Shown here: piece by piece, positions 17,459 to 26,129 of the stretch | Layout of the letters: each line of letters opens with the position of its first letter | Numbering within the stretch: the stretch's first letter is position 1 | Assembly (NCBI GenBank): GCA_963829835.1 | Contig: CAWHKC010000003.1 | Span: 62,001-126,000, forward strand | DNA length: 64,000 nucleotides | Direction of reading: 5' to 3' | Source of the DNA: Berkiella sp963829835 | Lineage (GTDB): Bacteria; Pseudomonadota; Gammaproteobacteria; Berkiellales; Berkiellaceae | Notes under the pieces: model-generated | Told to the model about the DNA's origin: nothing | Database searches by the model: none | Seen by the model: only the letters and a program-made list of their open reading frames with translations | Position numbers and translations under genes: made by a program

Positions 17459-18415
17459 ATGGCAAAACAACATCAAACATTAGCATTTGTCTTTCCTGGA
17501 CAAGGTTCTCAACAAGTTGGGATGCTAAAAGAAATTGCAGCTAAATATCCCATCATTGAAGATACTTTTTCAACAGCGAGCAAAGCTCTTGGAAAAGATT
17601 TATGGGAATTATCACTGTTTGGACCAGAAGAAAGTTTAAATGACACGGTTAACACACAACCTGCACTCTTAACAGCAGGCGTTGCATTATGGCGTTTATG
17701 GCAAGCCCAAGGAGGACCTTTGCCAAAAATGTTAGCAGGGCATAGCTTAGGCGAATACACAGCGCTTGTTTGTGCTAATGCGTTGGATTTCGCAGATGCC
17801 GTGAGATTGGTTGCCTTGCGTGGAAAATTGATGCAAGAAGCCGTGCCCCATGGTTTGGGTGCCATGGCTGCTATCATCGGCTTTGATGACAAAATTTTAA
17901 CACAAGTATGTGAGAGTGCATCAAAAGCTTCTGAAAATGAAATTGTTGCTCCTGCAAATTTCAATGCCATTGGTCAAACCGTTATCGCAGGCTATGCGCC
18001 TGCGGTAGAACGCGCTGCTGCTTTAGCAAAGACACAAGGCGCAAAAAGAGTTGTCATGCTCCCTGTAAGTGTTCCTTCTCATTGTGACTTAATGAAACCA
18101 GCAGCATTAGGATTGGCTAAACAATTAGCCAACATCAAAATTTCTGCGCCAACCATACCAATCATCCAAAACGTTGATGTTGATAATCATCAGCATCCAG
18201 ATGATATTCGCGAATGCCTTGTACAGCAGCTCTATATGCCTGTACGGTGGGTTGAAACAATTCAACGTCTGACAAAAGAGGGTATTCAAGTAGCCGTTGA
18301 GTGTGGACCTAGCAAAGTCTTATCAGGATTGATAAAACGAATTGATCCGGCATTAAAGACCATGGGCATTGAAACACCATCAGAACTAGAATTAGCGTTA
18401 ACGCAATTAGGGTAA
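17459..18415 (+). CDS. fabD: Malonyl-CoA:ACP transacylase FabD
   Basis: A 318-residue malonyl transferase. FVFPGQGSQQVGM at the N-terminus, the catalytic serine in LAGHSLGEYTALV and the histidine in VSVPSHCDLMKPA match FabD. I chose ATG 17459 because AGGTGA (17448-17453) is correctly spaced; an in-frame GTG at 17450 would overlap that site. Part of the fab cluster, nine bases after fabH and five before fabG. Confidence 0.95.
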   Translation: MAKQHQTLAFVFPGQGSQQVGMLKEIAAKYPIIEDTFSTASKALGKDLWELSLFGPEESLNDTVNTQPALLTAGVALWRLWQAQGGPLPKMLAGHSLGEYTALVCANALDFADAVRLVALRGKLMQEAVPHGLGAMAAIIGFDDKILTQVCESASKASENEIVAPANFNAIGQTVIAGYAPAVERAAALAKTQGAKRVVMLPVSVPSHCDLMKPAALGLAKQLANIKISAPTIPIIQNVDVDNHQHPDDIRECLVQQLYMPVRWVETIQRLTKEGIQVAVECGPSKVLSGLIKRIDPALKTMGIETPSELELALTQLG

Positions 18416-18419
18416 TCAT

Positions 18420-19175
18420 ATGTGGCAATTATCATCACTCGAAGGCAAAGTAGCATTAGTGACGGGCGCAAGTCGCGGCATTGGTCAAGCAATAGCTCTG
18501 ACATTAGGTCAGATGGGAGCCACTGTTGTTGGTACTGCCACCTCAGAAAATGGTGCAAATGCTATCTCTACCTTCTTGGAGCAAAATGGTTTAAAGGGAT
18601 TTGGTATGGCGCTAGATATCGCCAATGCTGACTCCATTACAACTTGCCTGAAAGCAATAGAAGAAAAAGTAGGGGCGCCGCTTATTTTAGTGAATAACGC
18701 TGGTGTAACCCGAGATAATTTAGTGTTACGAATGAAAGATGAAGAATGGGATACCATTATTCAAACTAACCTGACGGGCGTCTTTCGTTTATCCAAAGCG
18801 TGCTTGCGCGCCATGGTCAAAGCGAAGTGGGGAAGAATTATTTCTGTTAGCTCAGTTGTTGGAATTACTGGAAATCCTGGCCAAGCAAATTACAGTGCAG
18901 CAAAAGCAGGTGTGATAGCCTTTTCAAAATCCTTGGCAAAAGAAATTGCATCTCGTGGTATAACTGTTAATGTAGTGGCGCCTGGTTTTATAGATACAGA
19001 TATGACTCGTGTTTTGCCTGAGGGACAAAAAGAAGCCTTGCTGACCAGCATTCCAATGGGGCAAATGGGGCGACCTGAAGACATTGCGGCGAGTGTTGGG
19101 TTTTTAGCATCTGAGCAGGCTCGCTATATTACAGGCGAGACAATACACGTAAATGGTGGAATGTTAATGGCTTAA
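18420..19175 (+). CDS. fabG: 3-oxoacyl-ACP reductase FabG
   Basis: A 251-residue short-chain dehydrogenase/reductase that reduces beta-ketoacyl-ACP with NADPH. The cofactor motif VTGASRGIGQAIAL, the NNAGVTRD block, the catalytic serine in ISVSSVVG and YSAAKAG (Tyr and Lys) are all present, as is the FabG end ITGETIHVNGGM. It starts five bases after the fabD stop. A 172-base gap before acpP may hold a separate acpP promoter. Confidence 0.96.
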   Translation: MWQLSSLEGKVALVTGASRGIGQAIALTLGQMGATVVGTATSENGANAISTFLEQNGLKGFGMALDIANADSITTCLKAIEEKVGAPLILVNNAGVTRDNLVLRMKDEEWDTIIQTNLTGVFRLSKACLRAMVKAKWGRIISVSSVVGITGNPGQANYSAAKAGVIAFSKSLAKEIASRGITVNVVAPGFIDTDMTRVLPEGQKEALLTSIPMGQMGRPEDIAASVGFLASEQARYITGETIHVNGGMLMA

Positions 19176-19347
19176 ATGCATCATAAGTTTTCTAACTAGT
19201 AGGAGAAATCCTTATATTGCGAAGACTATGAGCATTACTGGTGGCGTGAGAGAGAATATTTTGCTAGCATTTGCGCTCACTCTAACTAGGTATTAAACCA
19301 TTGATGTTAGTTTTTTAACTTTATTTGGCGGAGCGGAAGTCGATAAA

Positions 19348-19611
19348 ATGGCTGAGGAACAAGTTGTCATGAACAGCATTGAGGAGCGAGTAACAGATAT
19401 CGTGGTGGAACAGCTCGGTTTAGAGCGTGATAAGGTTCACCCGGAATCTAAGTTTGTTGATGATTTAGGAGCTGACTCGCTCGATACCGTCGAGCTGGTA
19501 ATGGCGTTAGAAGAAGAATTTGAAATTGAAATTCCTGATGAAGAAGCTGAAAAAATCACTACTTTACGGGAAGCCATTGCCTACGTTGAAGAACACGCAA
19601 AGAAGAAGTAA
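19348..19611 (+). CDS. acpP: Acyl carrier protein
   Basis: An acidic acyl carrier protein of 87 residues; the phosphopantetheine serine lies in DDLGADSLDTVELVMALEEEF. From this ATG it has a seven-residue N-terminal extension (MAEEQVV) compared with usual ACPs; the ATG at 19369 (MNSIEERV) would give the standard 80-residue form. GGAAG eight bases before 19348 favours the longer form, but both are possible. A terminator-like hairpin follows at once, so acpP is probably expressed at a higher level than fabF, as is usual. Confidence 0.95.
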   Translation: MAEEQVVMNSIEERVTDIVVEQLGLERDKVHPESKFVDDLGADSLDTVELVMALEEEFEIEIPDEEAEKITTLREAIAYVEEHAKKK

Positions 19612-19621
19612 TCCCGAATAA

Positions 19622-19656
19622 AAACAGGGCTGCTATGGCAGTCCTGTTTGTTTCTT
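19622..19656 (+). terminator. Rho-independent-type terminator after acpP
   Basis: AAACAGGGCTGC (19622-19633) pairs with GCAGTCCTGTTT (19638-19649) through a four-base loop, with one G-T wobble, followed by GTTTCTT. Located 11 bases after the acpP stop; partial read-through would still reach fabF. Confidence 0.8.
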
Positions 19657-19668
19657 ATGGGAGGAGTT

Positions 19669-20907
19669 ATGCAACGTCGAGTCGTAGTCACTGGGTTAGG
19701 TGTTGTTTCTCCTATGGGAAATGACGTCGAAACCAATTGGCGCAATATTCTTGCTGGTAAGAGTGGTATCACTCTTCTAGATACATTTGATGTTACGAAT
19801 TTTAGTGCCAAAATTGCTGGATTAGTCCGCAATTTCGATCCGCAACTTTATGGAATAACCACTAAAGATGCTCGTAAAATGGATACTTTTGTCCAATACG
19901 GTATTGCTGCAGCGGTTCAAGCGGTTAAAGATGCAGGCCTTAGTGCACATCCAGAGAACGCTTCCCGAATAGGGGTGTCCATTGGTTCTGGCATTGGCGG
20001 TTTAGCCTACATTGAAAAAAATCATGATGAATATCGTGATTCAGGTCCACGTCGAATTTCACCTTTCTTTATTCCTGGTGCCATCATCAATATGAGCGCT
20101 GGTTATTTTTCAATTATGTACGGCTACAAAGGACCCAACTTAGCCTTTGCAACGGCTTGCACGACCGGTGCGCATAGCATTGGTATGGCTGCCAGATGCA
20201 TTGCCTATGGTGATGCCGATATTATGGTTGCCGGGGGTGCTGAGAAAGCAAGTACACCACTAGGGTTGGGCGGTTTTGCGGCTGCGCGTGCTTTATCTAC
20301 ACGTAATGATGCACCTGAACTTGCAAGTCGTCCTTGGGATGTTGATAGAGATGGCTTTGTCCTTGGCGATGGCGCTAGCGTACTTGTTTTAGAAGAATAT
20401 GAAAGTGCTAAAAAGCGTGGTGCAAAAATCTATGCTGAATTGATTGGCTTTGGCATGAGTGCTTCCGCTTATCATATCACTAGCTACTCTGAGGGTGGAT
20501 TAGGCGAAGCTGCTGCAATGACAGCCGCATTGAATGATGCCCATATTGCGCCAGAAGCTATCGATTACGTTAATGCACATGGGACTTCAACGCCTGTTGG
20601 AGACGTAGGAGAATGTCTTGCGATAAAAGTAGCACTTGGTGCTCACGCGAAAAAAACCCCTGTGAGTTCAACCAAATCGATGACGGGGCATTTGCTCGGA
20701 GCAGCAGGAGCGATAGAAGCCATGTTTTGCGTTCTTGCCTTGCGCGATCAAATTGCGCCACCAACGATTAATTTGGTAAAAGCCAGTGATGATTGTGATT
20801 TAGATTTTGTACCAAACCATGCTCGTGAAATGAAAATGGATATTTGTATTTCCAATTCATTTGGGTTTGGCGGGACTAATGGTGCACTGATATTCAAAAA
20901 GATTTAG
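19669..20907 (+). CDS. fabF: 3-oxoacyl-ACP synthase II FabF
   Basis: A 412-residue condensing enzyme that elongates acyl-ACP. The catalytic cysteine lies in ATACTTGAHSIGMA, the histidines in NAHGTSTPVGD and MTGHLLGAAGA, and the C-terminal SNSFGFGGTNG is typical. ATG 19669 is preceded by GGGAGGAG and begins MQRRVVVTGLG, the usual start; an upstream TTG at 19648 lies in the acpP terminator and is rejected. In many gammaproteobacteria pabC follows; here a palindromic repeat and mltG follow. Confidence 0.96.
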   Translation: MQRRVVVTGLGVVSPMGNDVETNWRNILAGKSGITLLDTFDVTNFSAKIAGLVRNFDPQLYGITTKDARKMDTFVQYGIAAAVQAVKDAGLSAHPENASRIGVSIGSGIGGLAYIEKNHDEYRDSGPRRISPFFIPGAIINMSAGYFSIMYGYKGPNLAFATACTTGAHSIGMAARCIAYGDADIMVAGGAEKASTPLGLGGFAAARALSTRNDAPELASRPWDVDRDGFVLGDGASVLVLEEYESAKKRGAKIYAELIGFGMSASAYHITSYSEGGLGEAAAMTAALNDAHIAPEAIDYVNAHGTSTPVGDVGECLAIKVALGAHAKKTPVSSTKSMTGHLLGAAGAIEAMFCVLALRDQIAPPTINLVKASDDCDLDFVPNHAREMKMDICISNSFGFGGTNGALIFKKI

Positions 20908-20924
20908 TATTTCTTTCCTCTGAT

Positions 20925-21003
20925 GTAGGGTGGGCAAAGCTTTTAGCGTGCCCACCGTTGAGAACGAAGATGGTGGGCACGCTAAAAGCTTTGCCCACCC
21001 TAC
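20925..21003. repeat. Palindromic intergenic repeat, copy B
   Basis: A 79-base near-perfect palindrome, GTAGGGTGGGCAAAGC ... GCTTTGCCCACCCTAC, with inner arms TTTTAGCGTGCCCACC and GGTGGGCACGCTAAAA around a short centre. Same family as copy A (6306-6377) but less decayed. Located between fabF and mltG where pabC lies in E. coli; it may act as a terminator of the fab cluster. Confidence 0.88.
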
Positions 21004-21026
21004 TCAAGACCCAAAAAAGAGAGTAG

Positions 21027-22097
21027 ATGGTGCGTTTTAAAGTAGTGTTATCTTTAATCTTAGTGACGCTACTACTTGGTATCGCAGCTTCCTTCTATAG
21101 TTTTAATCATTTTATTCACTCACCCCTTCAAGACTCACAAGAATCCATCAAATATACGCTGGCCCCTGGCACGGGCTCTACCGTCATGGTGTATCAGTTA
21201 AAAAGAAAAGGCGTTGTCACAGCACTGCAAGCGCAGTTGCTGATATGGACTATTCAGTATCATGGCCTTGAGAAATCGCTCAAAGCCGGGGAATATCAAT
21301 TTCCTTTATCGATTACACCCGAAAAGCTGTTAGAGAAATTCAAGAAAGGCGATGTGGTGCAATATCCTTTTACGATAGTAGAGGGAGTCACCTTCGAAGA
21401 GCTTCTTAAGTCAGTGTTTGCATTACCGAACATTACTAAAAAATGTGAAGGTAAATCACCGCAAGAAATAATGACGCTCCTGGGTAAACCTGATTTATCA
21501 TCGGAAGGACAATTTTTCCCTGAGACTTATTTTTACACAGCCAGTATGTCAGATCTCGATATTTTGAAACGCGCTCATCAAATGATGCAAAAAAAATTAG
21601 AGCTCGCTTGGCATAGCCGTTCTTCTGATGTGAAATTAAATGCGCCTTATGAAGCGTTGATTTTAGCCTCCATTATTGAGAAAGAAGCAGCCGTTGATGA
21701 TGAAAGAGAATTAATTTCTGGTGTTTTTCAACGAAGATTAGAAAGAAACATGCGTTTGCAAGCCGATCCAACCGTGGTCTATGGCTTGGGAAAAAACTAT
21801 ACTGGGCGCTTAGACAAAGCGCAATTAAAATTCGATACCCCTTACAATACTTATACTCGTAAAGGTTTACCGCCAAGTCCCATTGCCATGCCAGGGATGA
21901 AATCCATTTTAGCGGCGATGCATCCAGATCAGGGTGACGCACTTTATTTTGTCGCAAGAGGGGATGGAACCCATCACTTCTCGGCCACGCTAAAAGAACA
22001 CAATGCTGCTGTGACCCAATATCAATTATCACCTCCTGCCACCACTGTTTATCAATTTGGGGGCGGAATGGGTTTATCAAAAGGGATAACGCAATGA
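21027..22097 (+). CDS. mltG: Endolytic murein transglycosylase MltG (YceG)
   Basis: A 356-residue membrane-anchored lytic transglycosylase thought to cut nascent glycan strands and end their growth. One N-terminal membrane helix (about residues 5-25) precedes a LysM-like region and the YceG domain. LILASIIEKEAAVDDE holds the catalytic glutamate, LQADPTVVYGLG and YNTYTRKGLPPSPIAMPG are conserved, and YFVARGDGTHHFS ends the domain. It overlaps tmk by four bases (ATGA). The mltG-tmk-holB-pilZ-tatD order is standard in gammaproteobacteria. Confidence 0.95.
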   Translation: MVRFKVVLSLILVTLLLGIAASFYSFNHFIHSPLQDSQESIKYTLAPGTGSTVMVYQLKRKGVVTALQAQLLIWTIQYHGLEKSLKAGEYQFPLSITPEKLLEKFKKGDVVQYPFTIVEGVTFEELLKSVFALPNITKKCEGKSPQEIMTLLGKPDLSSEGQFFPETYFYTASMSDLDILKRAHQMMQKKLELAWHSRSSDVKLNAPYEALILASIIEKEAAVDDERELISGVFQRRLERNMRLQADPTVVYGLGKNYTGRLDKAQLKFDTPYNTYTRKGLPPSPIAMPGMKSILAAMHPDQGDALYFVARGDGTHHFSATLKEHNAAVTQYQLSPPATTVYQFGGGMGLSKGITQ

Positions 22098-22729
22098 ATA
22101 ATAATAAAAATCAAAAGGGAAAATTCATTACCATTGAAGGTATCGAAGGTGTCGGAAAATCGAGCAACGTTAACTTTATTGCCAAATTTATTCATGATGC
22201 AGGCAATCAGGTTATCGTCACAAGAGAGCCTGGCGGCACGCCGATTGCAGAGTCTATTCGGGGGATTTTATTATCGGAGTTTGATGAAGCGACATTGCCG
22301 CAGACAGAATTATTATTACTGTATGCTGGCAGATTGCAACATGTGGAGCATGTGATTAAACCTGCTCTAGCACAAGACAAGTGGGTGATATGTGATCGTT
22401 TCATTGATGCAACCTATGCTTATCAAGGTGCGGGTAGAGGACTTGCCATCGAAAAGATAGATGAGCTCAATCGTTGGACGCTAGGAGATTTTGTTCCCGA
22501 TCACACAATAATATTAGATGCACCCGTGGAAGTTGCTTTTGATCGTATTTTGAAGCATCGAGATTTGGATCGTTTTGAAAAAGAAAAGAAACCTTTTTTT
22601 GAGAGAATTAGGTTGCAATATTTAGCAATGGCAAAGCGCCACCCCGAACGCTACTTTGTGGTTGATGCTGCAAAATCTTTAGAAGAGGTTCAACAAACCA
22701 TTCAAACACTATTGAAAGAGCTGATATGA
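22094..22729 (+). CDS. tmk: Thymidylate kinase
   Basis: A 211-residue dTMP kinase. The P-loop EGIEGVGKSSNV, the REPGGTPIAE motif, the CDRFIDATYAYQGAGRGL block and a DLDRFE-type lid region are visible. It makes dTDP for DNA synthesis. It overlaps mltG and holB by four bases each, so the three are translationally coupled. Normal length. Confidence 0.96.
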   Translation: MNNNKNQKGKFITIEGIEGVGKSSNVNFIAKFIHDAGNQVIVTREPGGTPIAESIRGILLSEFDEATLPQTELLLLYAGRLQHVEHVIKPALAQDKWVICDRFIDATYAYQGAGRGLAIEKIDELNRWTLGDFVPDHTIILDAPVEVAFDRILKHRDLDRFEKEKKPFFERIRLQYLAMAKRHPERYFVVDAAKSLEEVQQTIQTLLKELI

Positions 22730-23706
22730 CGTTTTATCCATGGCTCGAACCGAACTGGCAAAGATTGTTGCAATTATTCAAGCAACAAAGAGTGCCTCAT
22801 GCCTTATTGTTTTATGGACCAAAAGGGTTGGGCAAAACGCTCCTTGCGCAAGCTTTTGAGCAATTATTACTTTGCCAAACACCAAGCGCAATCGGTGCTT
22901 GTCAACAATGTCGTTCATGTTTTTTATATCAACAACAGCACCATCCAGATAGTCTTCACAAAGGCGGTGAGGAAGCTATTGGTATTGATGATATTCGAGA
23001 GGTCAGTCACTTTTTAGATCAAACATCCCACCAAAAAGGGAAAAAAGTGGTAACGCTTTTTGATGTGGATAAATTGCAGCCGGGTTCTGCAAATGCGTTA
23101 TTAAAAACATTAGAAGAGCCCCAAGGTGATGCGGTATTGATTTTAGTGGCATCTCACAGCAATATTATACCGACACTAAAAAGCCGTTGTTTTTTGGTTA
23201 ACATTCCTCTCCCACCAAGGAATTCAGTATTAACTTGGTTGTCGCAAAGCTTACCCCTTCGTACCCCACAAGAATGTCAACAAGGATTATTTCTGGCAGG
23301 CGGTTCTCCTTTATTAGCAAAGGAAATCATAGGATCTGAATTGCAAGGGCATGTAACATGGTGTAGTGCTTTATTAGAAGGGACGACACGTGCTTTTGAC
23401 AGTGAAGAGATACAGCAGCTCATCACCTCGCAACCACTGACTGCACTATACTTATTATATTATTGGTTAGTTGATTTTATGCGGTATGATTTACAGTGCC
23501 AAACTGGATTTTCGTACAACGATGAACAACTTAAGCATTTACGGCATTTATTAGGTAAAGTCTCACTTGCACAAATTTTCACCTATTTGGAAAATGTGAA
23601 TGAAGCAATACGTGCATTATCATCACCTAGTATTAACAAACAGTTGTTATTTGAATCGCTGTTTTGCCAATGGCATTCATTGTGCCATCAAGGAAAATTA
23701 GCATGA
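22726..23706 (+). CDS. holB: DNA polymerase III delta' subunit
   Basis: A 326-residue clamp-loader subunit. The AAA+ domain has a P-loop (FYGPKGLGKTLLAQAF), a zinc-binding cysteine cluster (CQTPSAIGACQQCRSC) and NALLKTLEEPQGDAVLILV with the SRC sensor region. Delta' is the stator that helps gamma/tau open the sliding clamp. It overlaps tmk and pilZ by four bases each. The C-terminal collar domain is poorly conserved, as usual. Confidence 0.93.
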   Translation: MTFYPWLEPNWQRLLQLFKQQRVPHALLFYGPKGLGKTLLAQAFEQLLLCQTPSAIGACQQCRSCFLYQQQHHPDSLHKGGEEAIGIDDIREVSHFLDQTSHQKGKKVVTLFDVDKLQPGSANALLKTLEEPQGDAVLILVASHSNIIPTLKSRCFLVNIPLPPRNSVLTWLSQSLPLRTPQECQQGLFLAGGSPLLAKEIIGSELQGHVTWCSALLEGTTRAFDSEEIQQLITSQPLTALYLLYYWLVDFMRYDLQCQTGFSYNDEQLKHLRHLLGKVSLAQIFTYLENVNEAIRALSSPSINKQLLFESLFCQWHSLCHQGKLA

Positions 23707-24077
23707 ATTTAACAAACGATACTACTGGAGCACCAAAGCCCCAAAGGCCAGGGATCTTATCGTTAACGATCAGAGACAAAGCGGTGCTATATGCGACTTA
23801 TATGCCGTTTGTGAAACATGGGGCTTTGTTCATTCCAACCAATAAATCGTATCAATTAAGTGAAGAAGTCTTTATGTTACTTAATCTGATGGAAGAAACC
23901 GAAAAATTACCCGCATCCGGTAAAGTGATTTGGGTTACGCCAAATGGCGCTCAGGGTAATCGTGCCGCTGGTATTGGTGTTCAATTTCAAGGAGAAGAAG
24001 GCCTTAAAATACGTAATAAAATTGAAACTTATCTAGCCGGTGCTTTAAAATCAGACCGTCCTACCCATACGATGTAA
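23703..24077 (+). CDS. pilZ: PilZ-domain protein, type IV pilus assembly
   Basis: A 124-residue PilZ-family protein of the type IV pilus kind. After ILSLTIRDKAVLYATYMPFVKHGALFIPT comes VIWVTPNGAQGNRAAGIGVQF, the core beta barrel. The N-terminal RxxxR of c-di-GMP-binding PilZ domains is absent, as in Pseudomonas and Xanthomonas PilZ, which act by binding pilus proteins instead of the nucleotide. I chose ATG 23703, overlapping the holB stop; an upstream start at 23664 lies in holB. Its position between holB and tatD is the usual one. No other pilus gene is in the window except fimV. Confidence 0.92.
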   Translation: MNLTNDTTGAPKPQRPGILSLTIRDKAVLYATYMPFVKHGALFIPTNKSYQLSEEVFMLLNLMEETEKLPASGKVIWVTPNGAQGNRAAGIGVQFQGEEGLKIRNKIETYLAGALKSDRPTHTM

Positions 24078-24081
24078 TATC

Positions 24082-24858
24082 ATGTTAGTTGATTCGCATT
24101 GCCATTTGAACATGTTAGATTTGACTCCCTATGGTGGAGATCTCCAACTTGTCTTAGCACAAGCAAGAGACAGCGGTGTTGGCTATTTTTTATGTGTAGC
24201 AGTAACTTTAGATGATCACCCGGAATTAGTGAGCATTGGAGAAAAATTTGAGAATGTCTTTATTTCAACGGGATTGCATCCCAATGAAAATCCAGGCGTG
24301 CCATTAGATATCTCTTTATTACAAGAATATGCTGCTCATCCAAGAGTGATAGCGATTGGAGAAACGGGTTTAGATTATTATCGCTCTGAAGGTGACATTA
24401 AATGGCAGCAAACACGCTTTGCACAGCATATCGAATGCGCTAAGCTTTTTTCTAAACCTTTAATTATCCATACTCGCCAAGCCAAAGAAGACACACTAAC
24501 TTTAATGCGCTCTGAAAAAGCGCATGAAATAGGCGGTGTTATGCATTGCTTTACTGAAGATTGGGAGATGGCTAAACAAGCTATTGACATGAATTTCTAT
24601 ATTTCATTTTCAGGGATAGTCACTTTTAAAAATGCAACGATTCTTCAAGAGGTAGCACGTAAAATGCCTCTTGATAGGATGTTGCTGGAAACAGATTGCC
24701 CTTATCTGGCCCCCATTCCGCATCGTGGCAAGCCAAATGTGCCCGCCTATGTTTGTCATGTGGCAGAATATATTGCCGAGCTTCGAGGCGAGCCACTTAG
24801 TAAGGTTGCGGAACAAACCACCGAAAATTTCTTTACTCTATTCTCTACACCAGTGTAA
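24082..24858 (+). CDS. TatD-family metal-dependent hydrolase (YcfH type)
   Basis: A 258-residue TIM-barrel hydrolase. The metal-binding DSHCHLN starts the protein; further ligands lie in GETGLDYY, LIIHTRQAKEDTL, GVMHCFTEDWEMA and LLETDCPYLAP. TatD relatives are metal-dependent deoxyribonucleases; the exact role of YcfH is not settled. It begins four bases after the pilZ stop and ends the mltG-to-tatD operon. The accessory islet begins just downstream. Confidence 0.93.
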   Translation: MLVDSHCHLNMLDLTPYGGDLQLVLAQARDSGVGYFLCVAVTLDDHPELVSIGEKFENVFISTGLHPNENPGVPLDISLLQEYAAHPRVIAIGETGLDYYRSEGDIKWQQTRFAQHIECAKLFSKPLIIHTRQAKEDTLTLMRSEKAHEIGGVMHCFTEDWEMAKQAIDMNFYISFSGIVTFKNATILQEVARKMPLDRMLLETDCPYLAPIPHRGKPNVPAYVCHVAEYIAELRGEPLSKVAEQTTENFFTLFSTPV

Positions 24859-24934
24859 ATTACAGTCCTATATTTGTTTCTTGAATGAAGTCAAATAGAG
24901 TCATATGAACATTTTAGTCAGTAGGGAGTTAGTA

Positions 24935-25171
24935 ATGCGGGAATTAGCAATAAACGAAATTCAGCACGTTTGCGGTGGTAGTGTTATAGGTGATTTGCAA
25001 ACACTGGGACAAAATGGATTAACACATCCTGAGAAAACGCTGAGTGTTGTGGTATTGAGTACCGGCATCATTATTGGTGGCTTTATGTCTAAATTCGTAG
25101 CGCCAGTAGTGGCCGTGGGGGCATTGGTTGGTTGGTTTATCTATGATATGCAGACATCTCCTTCAGCGTAA
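24935..25171 (+). CDS. Double-glycine-leader peptide, putative class II bacteriocin/microcin precursor
   Basis: A 78-residue precursor starting at ATG 24935, with GGAG six bases upstream. The N-terminal MRELAINEIQHVCGG matches double-glycine leaders (M-R-x-L-x-x-x-E-x-x-x-V-x-GG) of class II bacteriocins and colicin V-like microcins, which are cut after GG by C39-peptidase ABC exporters. The 63-residue remainder is Gly-rich and hydrophobic, with two likely membrane-spanning stretches (VVVLSTGIIIGGFM and VVAVGALVGWFIY). The Cys before GG is unusual. No exporter, immunity or modification gene is recognisable nearby, though the four small minus-strand genes are unknown. An earlier ATG at 24905 would add ten residues without leader character and is rejected. 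Confidence 0.7.
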   Translation: MRELAINEIQHVCGGSVIGDLQTLGQNGLTHPEKTLSVVVLSTGIIIGGFMSKFVAPVVAVGALVGWFIYDMQTSPSA

Positions 25172-25190
25172 CTGAAGGAATGATGTCAAG

Positions 25191-25213
25191 ACCCTCTCCT
25201 TAAAGGAGAGGGT
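25191..25213. terminator. Symmetric hairpin between convergent small genes
   Basis: ACCCTCTCCT (25191-25200) and its exact reverse complement (25204-25213) with a TAA loop. It sits between the double-glycine peptide gene and the convergent 25227-25496 gene, so it could end transcription from both sides. A smaller hairpin (TCCTTCAG/CTGAAGGA, 25159-25179) spans the peptide stop codon. Neither has a long T-run. Confidence 0.5.
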
Positions 25214-25226
25214 ATGCAGCTTTGTT

Positions 25227-25496
25227 TTAGATACGATTTTTGGTTTTGCTTGTAGCAGTGTGTGCTGGCTTTTTATGCTCATTCAATAAATGATTGAAAA
25301 CAGCATCCAGATCTTGAAGATTCTTTGTTAGTGGCGTTTTAACTCTTTCAGGCATTTTTGCTAAATCCTGAACACCCTCAACACCATTAAAGAGCTTATT
25401 GGGTTCAAAATAGATTCTATTTGGGACCTTGCTCTCATTATTTTCTGGCCTATCCTTTGACCTAAGTCTATGTTCCGCACTTGGTAAATATGCCAT
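25227..25496 (-). CDS. Hypothetical protein, 89 residues
   Basis: Not recognised. The product is basic and polar (starts MAYLPSAEHRLRSKDRP, ends in TSKTKNRI), without membrane helix, cysteine or clear domain. AGGAA lies about eight bases before the ATG on the minus strand, which supports a real gene. It converges on the double-glycine peptide gene. Lone small genes here may code immunity, regulatory or effector-like proteins; nothing in the sequence decides. Its style (short, charged, proline in loops) resembles the next two minus-strand genes. Confidence 0.55.
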   Translation of the reverse strand: MAYLPSAEHRLRSKDRPENNESKVPNRIYFEPNKLFNGVEGVQDLAKMPERVKTPLTKNLQDLDAVFNHLLNEHKKPAHTATSKTKNRI

Positions 25497-25735
25497 AAAT
25501 GGATTCCTAACTAATCATCCAACTAAATTATTTTGGTATGTTAACACAATTTGTTTGTAAGTAAAGTGCTGGGGTGGAAATTTCTCACGAATATCAAAAT
25601 TAAGCTAGGTGGATCCGACAATCGGTAAATAGGTACTGATTAAAAGAGTGTACCTTCTCGAAATTTAGAACCAAACTCATGTTAGAGCACAAGGATAAAG
25701 ATTTAATTTATTTTGTAAAGAGCTTTATTGGTTAA

Positions 25736-26041
25736 TTACCTGCTCTTCGCGACTTTAGATGTATCTTTTTTCGGGTTAAAGTTAAGATCCTTCTCACCCG
25801 TTTTATTGGCAGCATTGGAAGCCTCAAAAGATTCGACGAGTTTCCCAACTGAAACCTTGTCGGTGCATTTTATTTTCGCTTTCATTTCAGCAAGCACTCT
25901 ACTATCGTTAGCAGGATCATAAGGTTTTGCCTCGAGATCTTCAAAAAGTTTAATGAGTTCCTTTACAGTTTGCATAGCTTGAGTCTTTTGCTCTTTCTTA
26001 CCATTTTTTGCTTGATTAAAACCAGGGAGAAATGTCGACAT
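25736..26041 (-). CDS. Hypothetical protein, 101 residues
   Basis: Not recognised. Lysine- and glutamate-rich, mostly helical in appearance (TVKELIKLFEDLEAKPYD, then SVGKLVESFEASNAAN), no membrane helix and no cysteine pair. The ATG at 26041 is preceded on the minus strand by AGGTAG. It is separated by 239 bases from the 25227-25496 gene, and that gap holds no gene I can support. It is the second of four consecutive small minus-strand genes. Confidence 0.55.
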   Translation of the reverse strand: MSTFLPGFNQAKNGKKEQKTQAMQTVKELIKLFEDLEAKPYDPANDSRVLAEMKAKIKCTDKVSVGKLVESFEASNAANKTGEKDLNFNPKKDTSKVAKSR

Positions 26042-26129
26042 ATACTACCTACTACTCAAACTGCTGTAATTGTACTACTCGAAAAGTTTTCCATTATGTA
26101 GTGTCTAACTTTAGACGTCAAAGAAAAAA

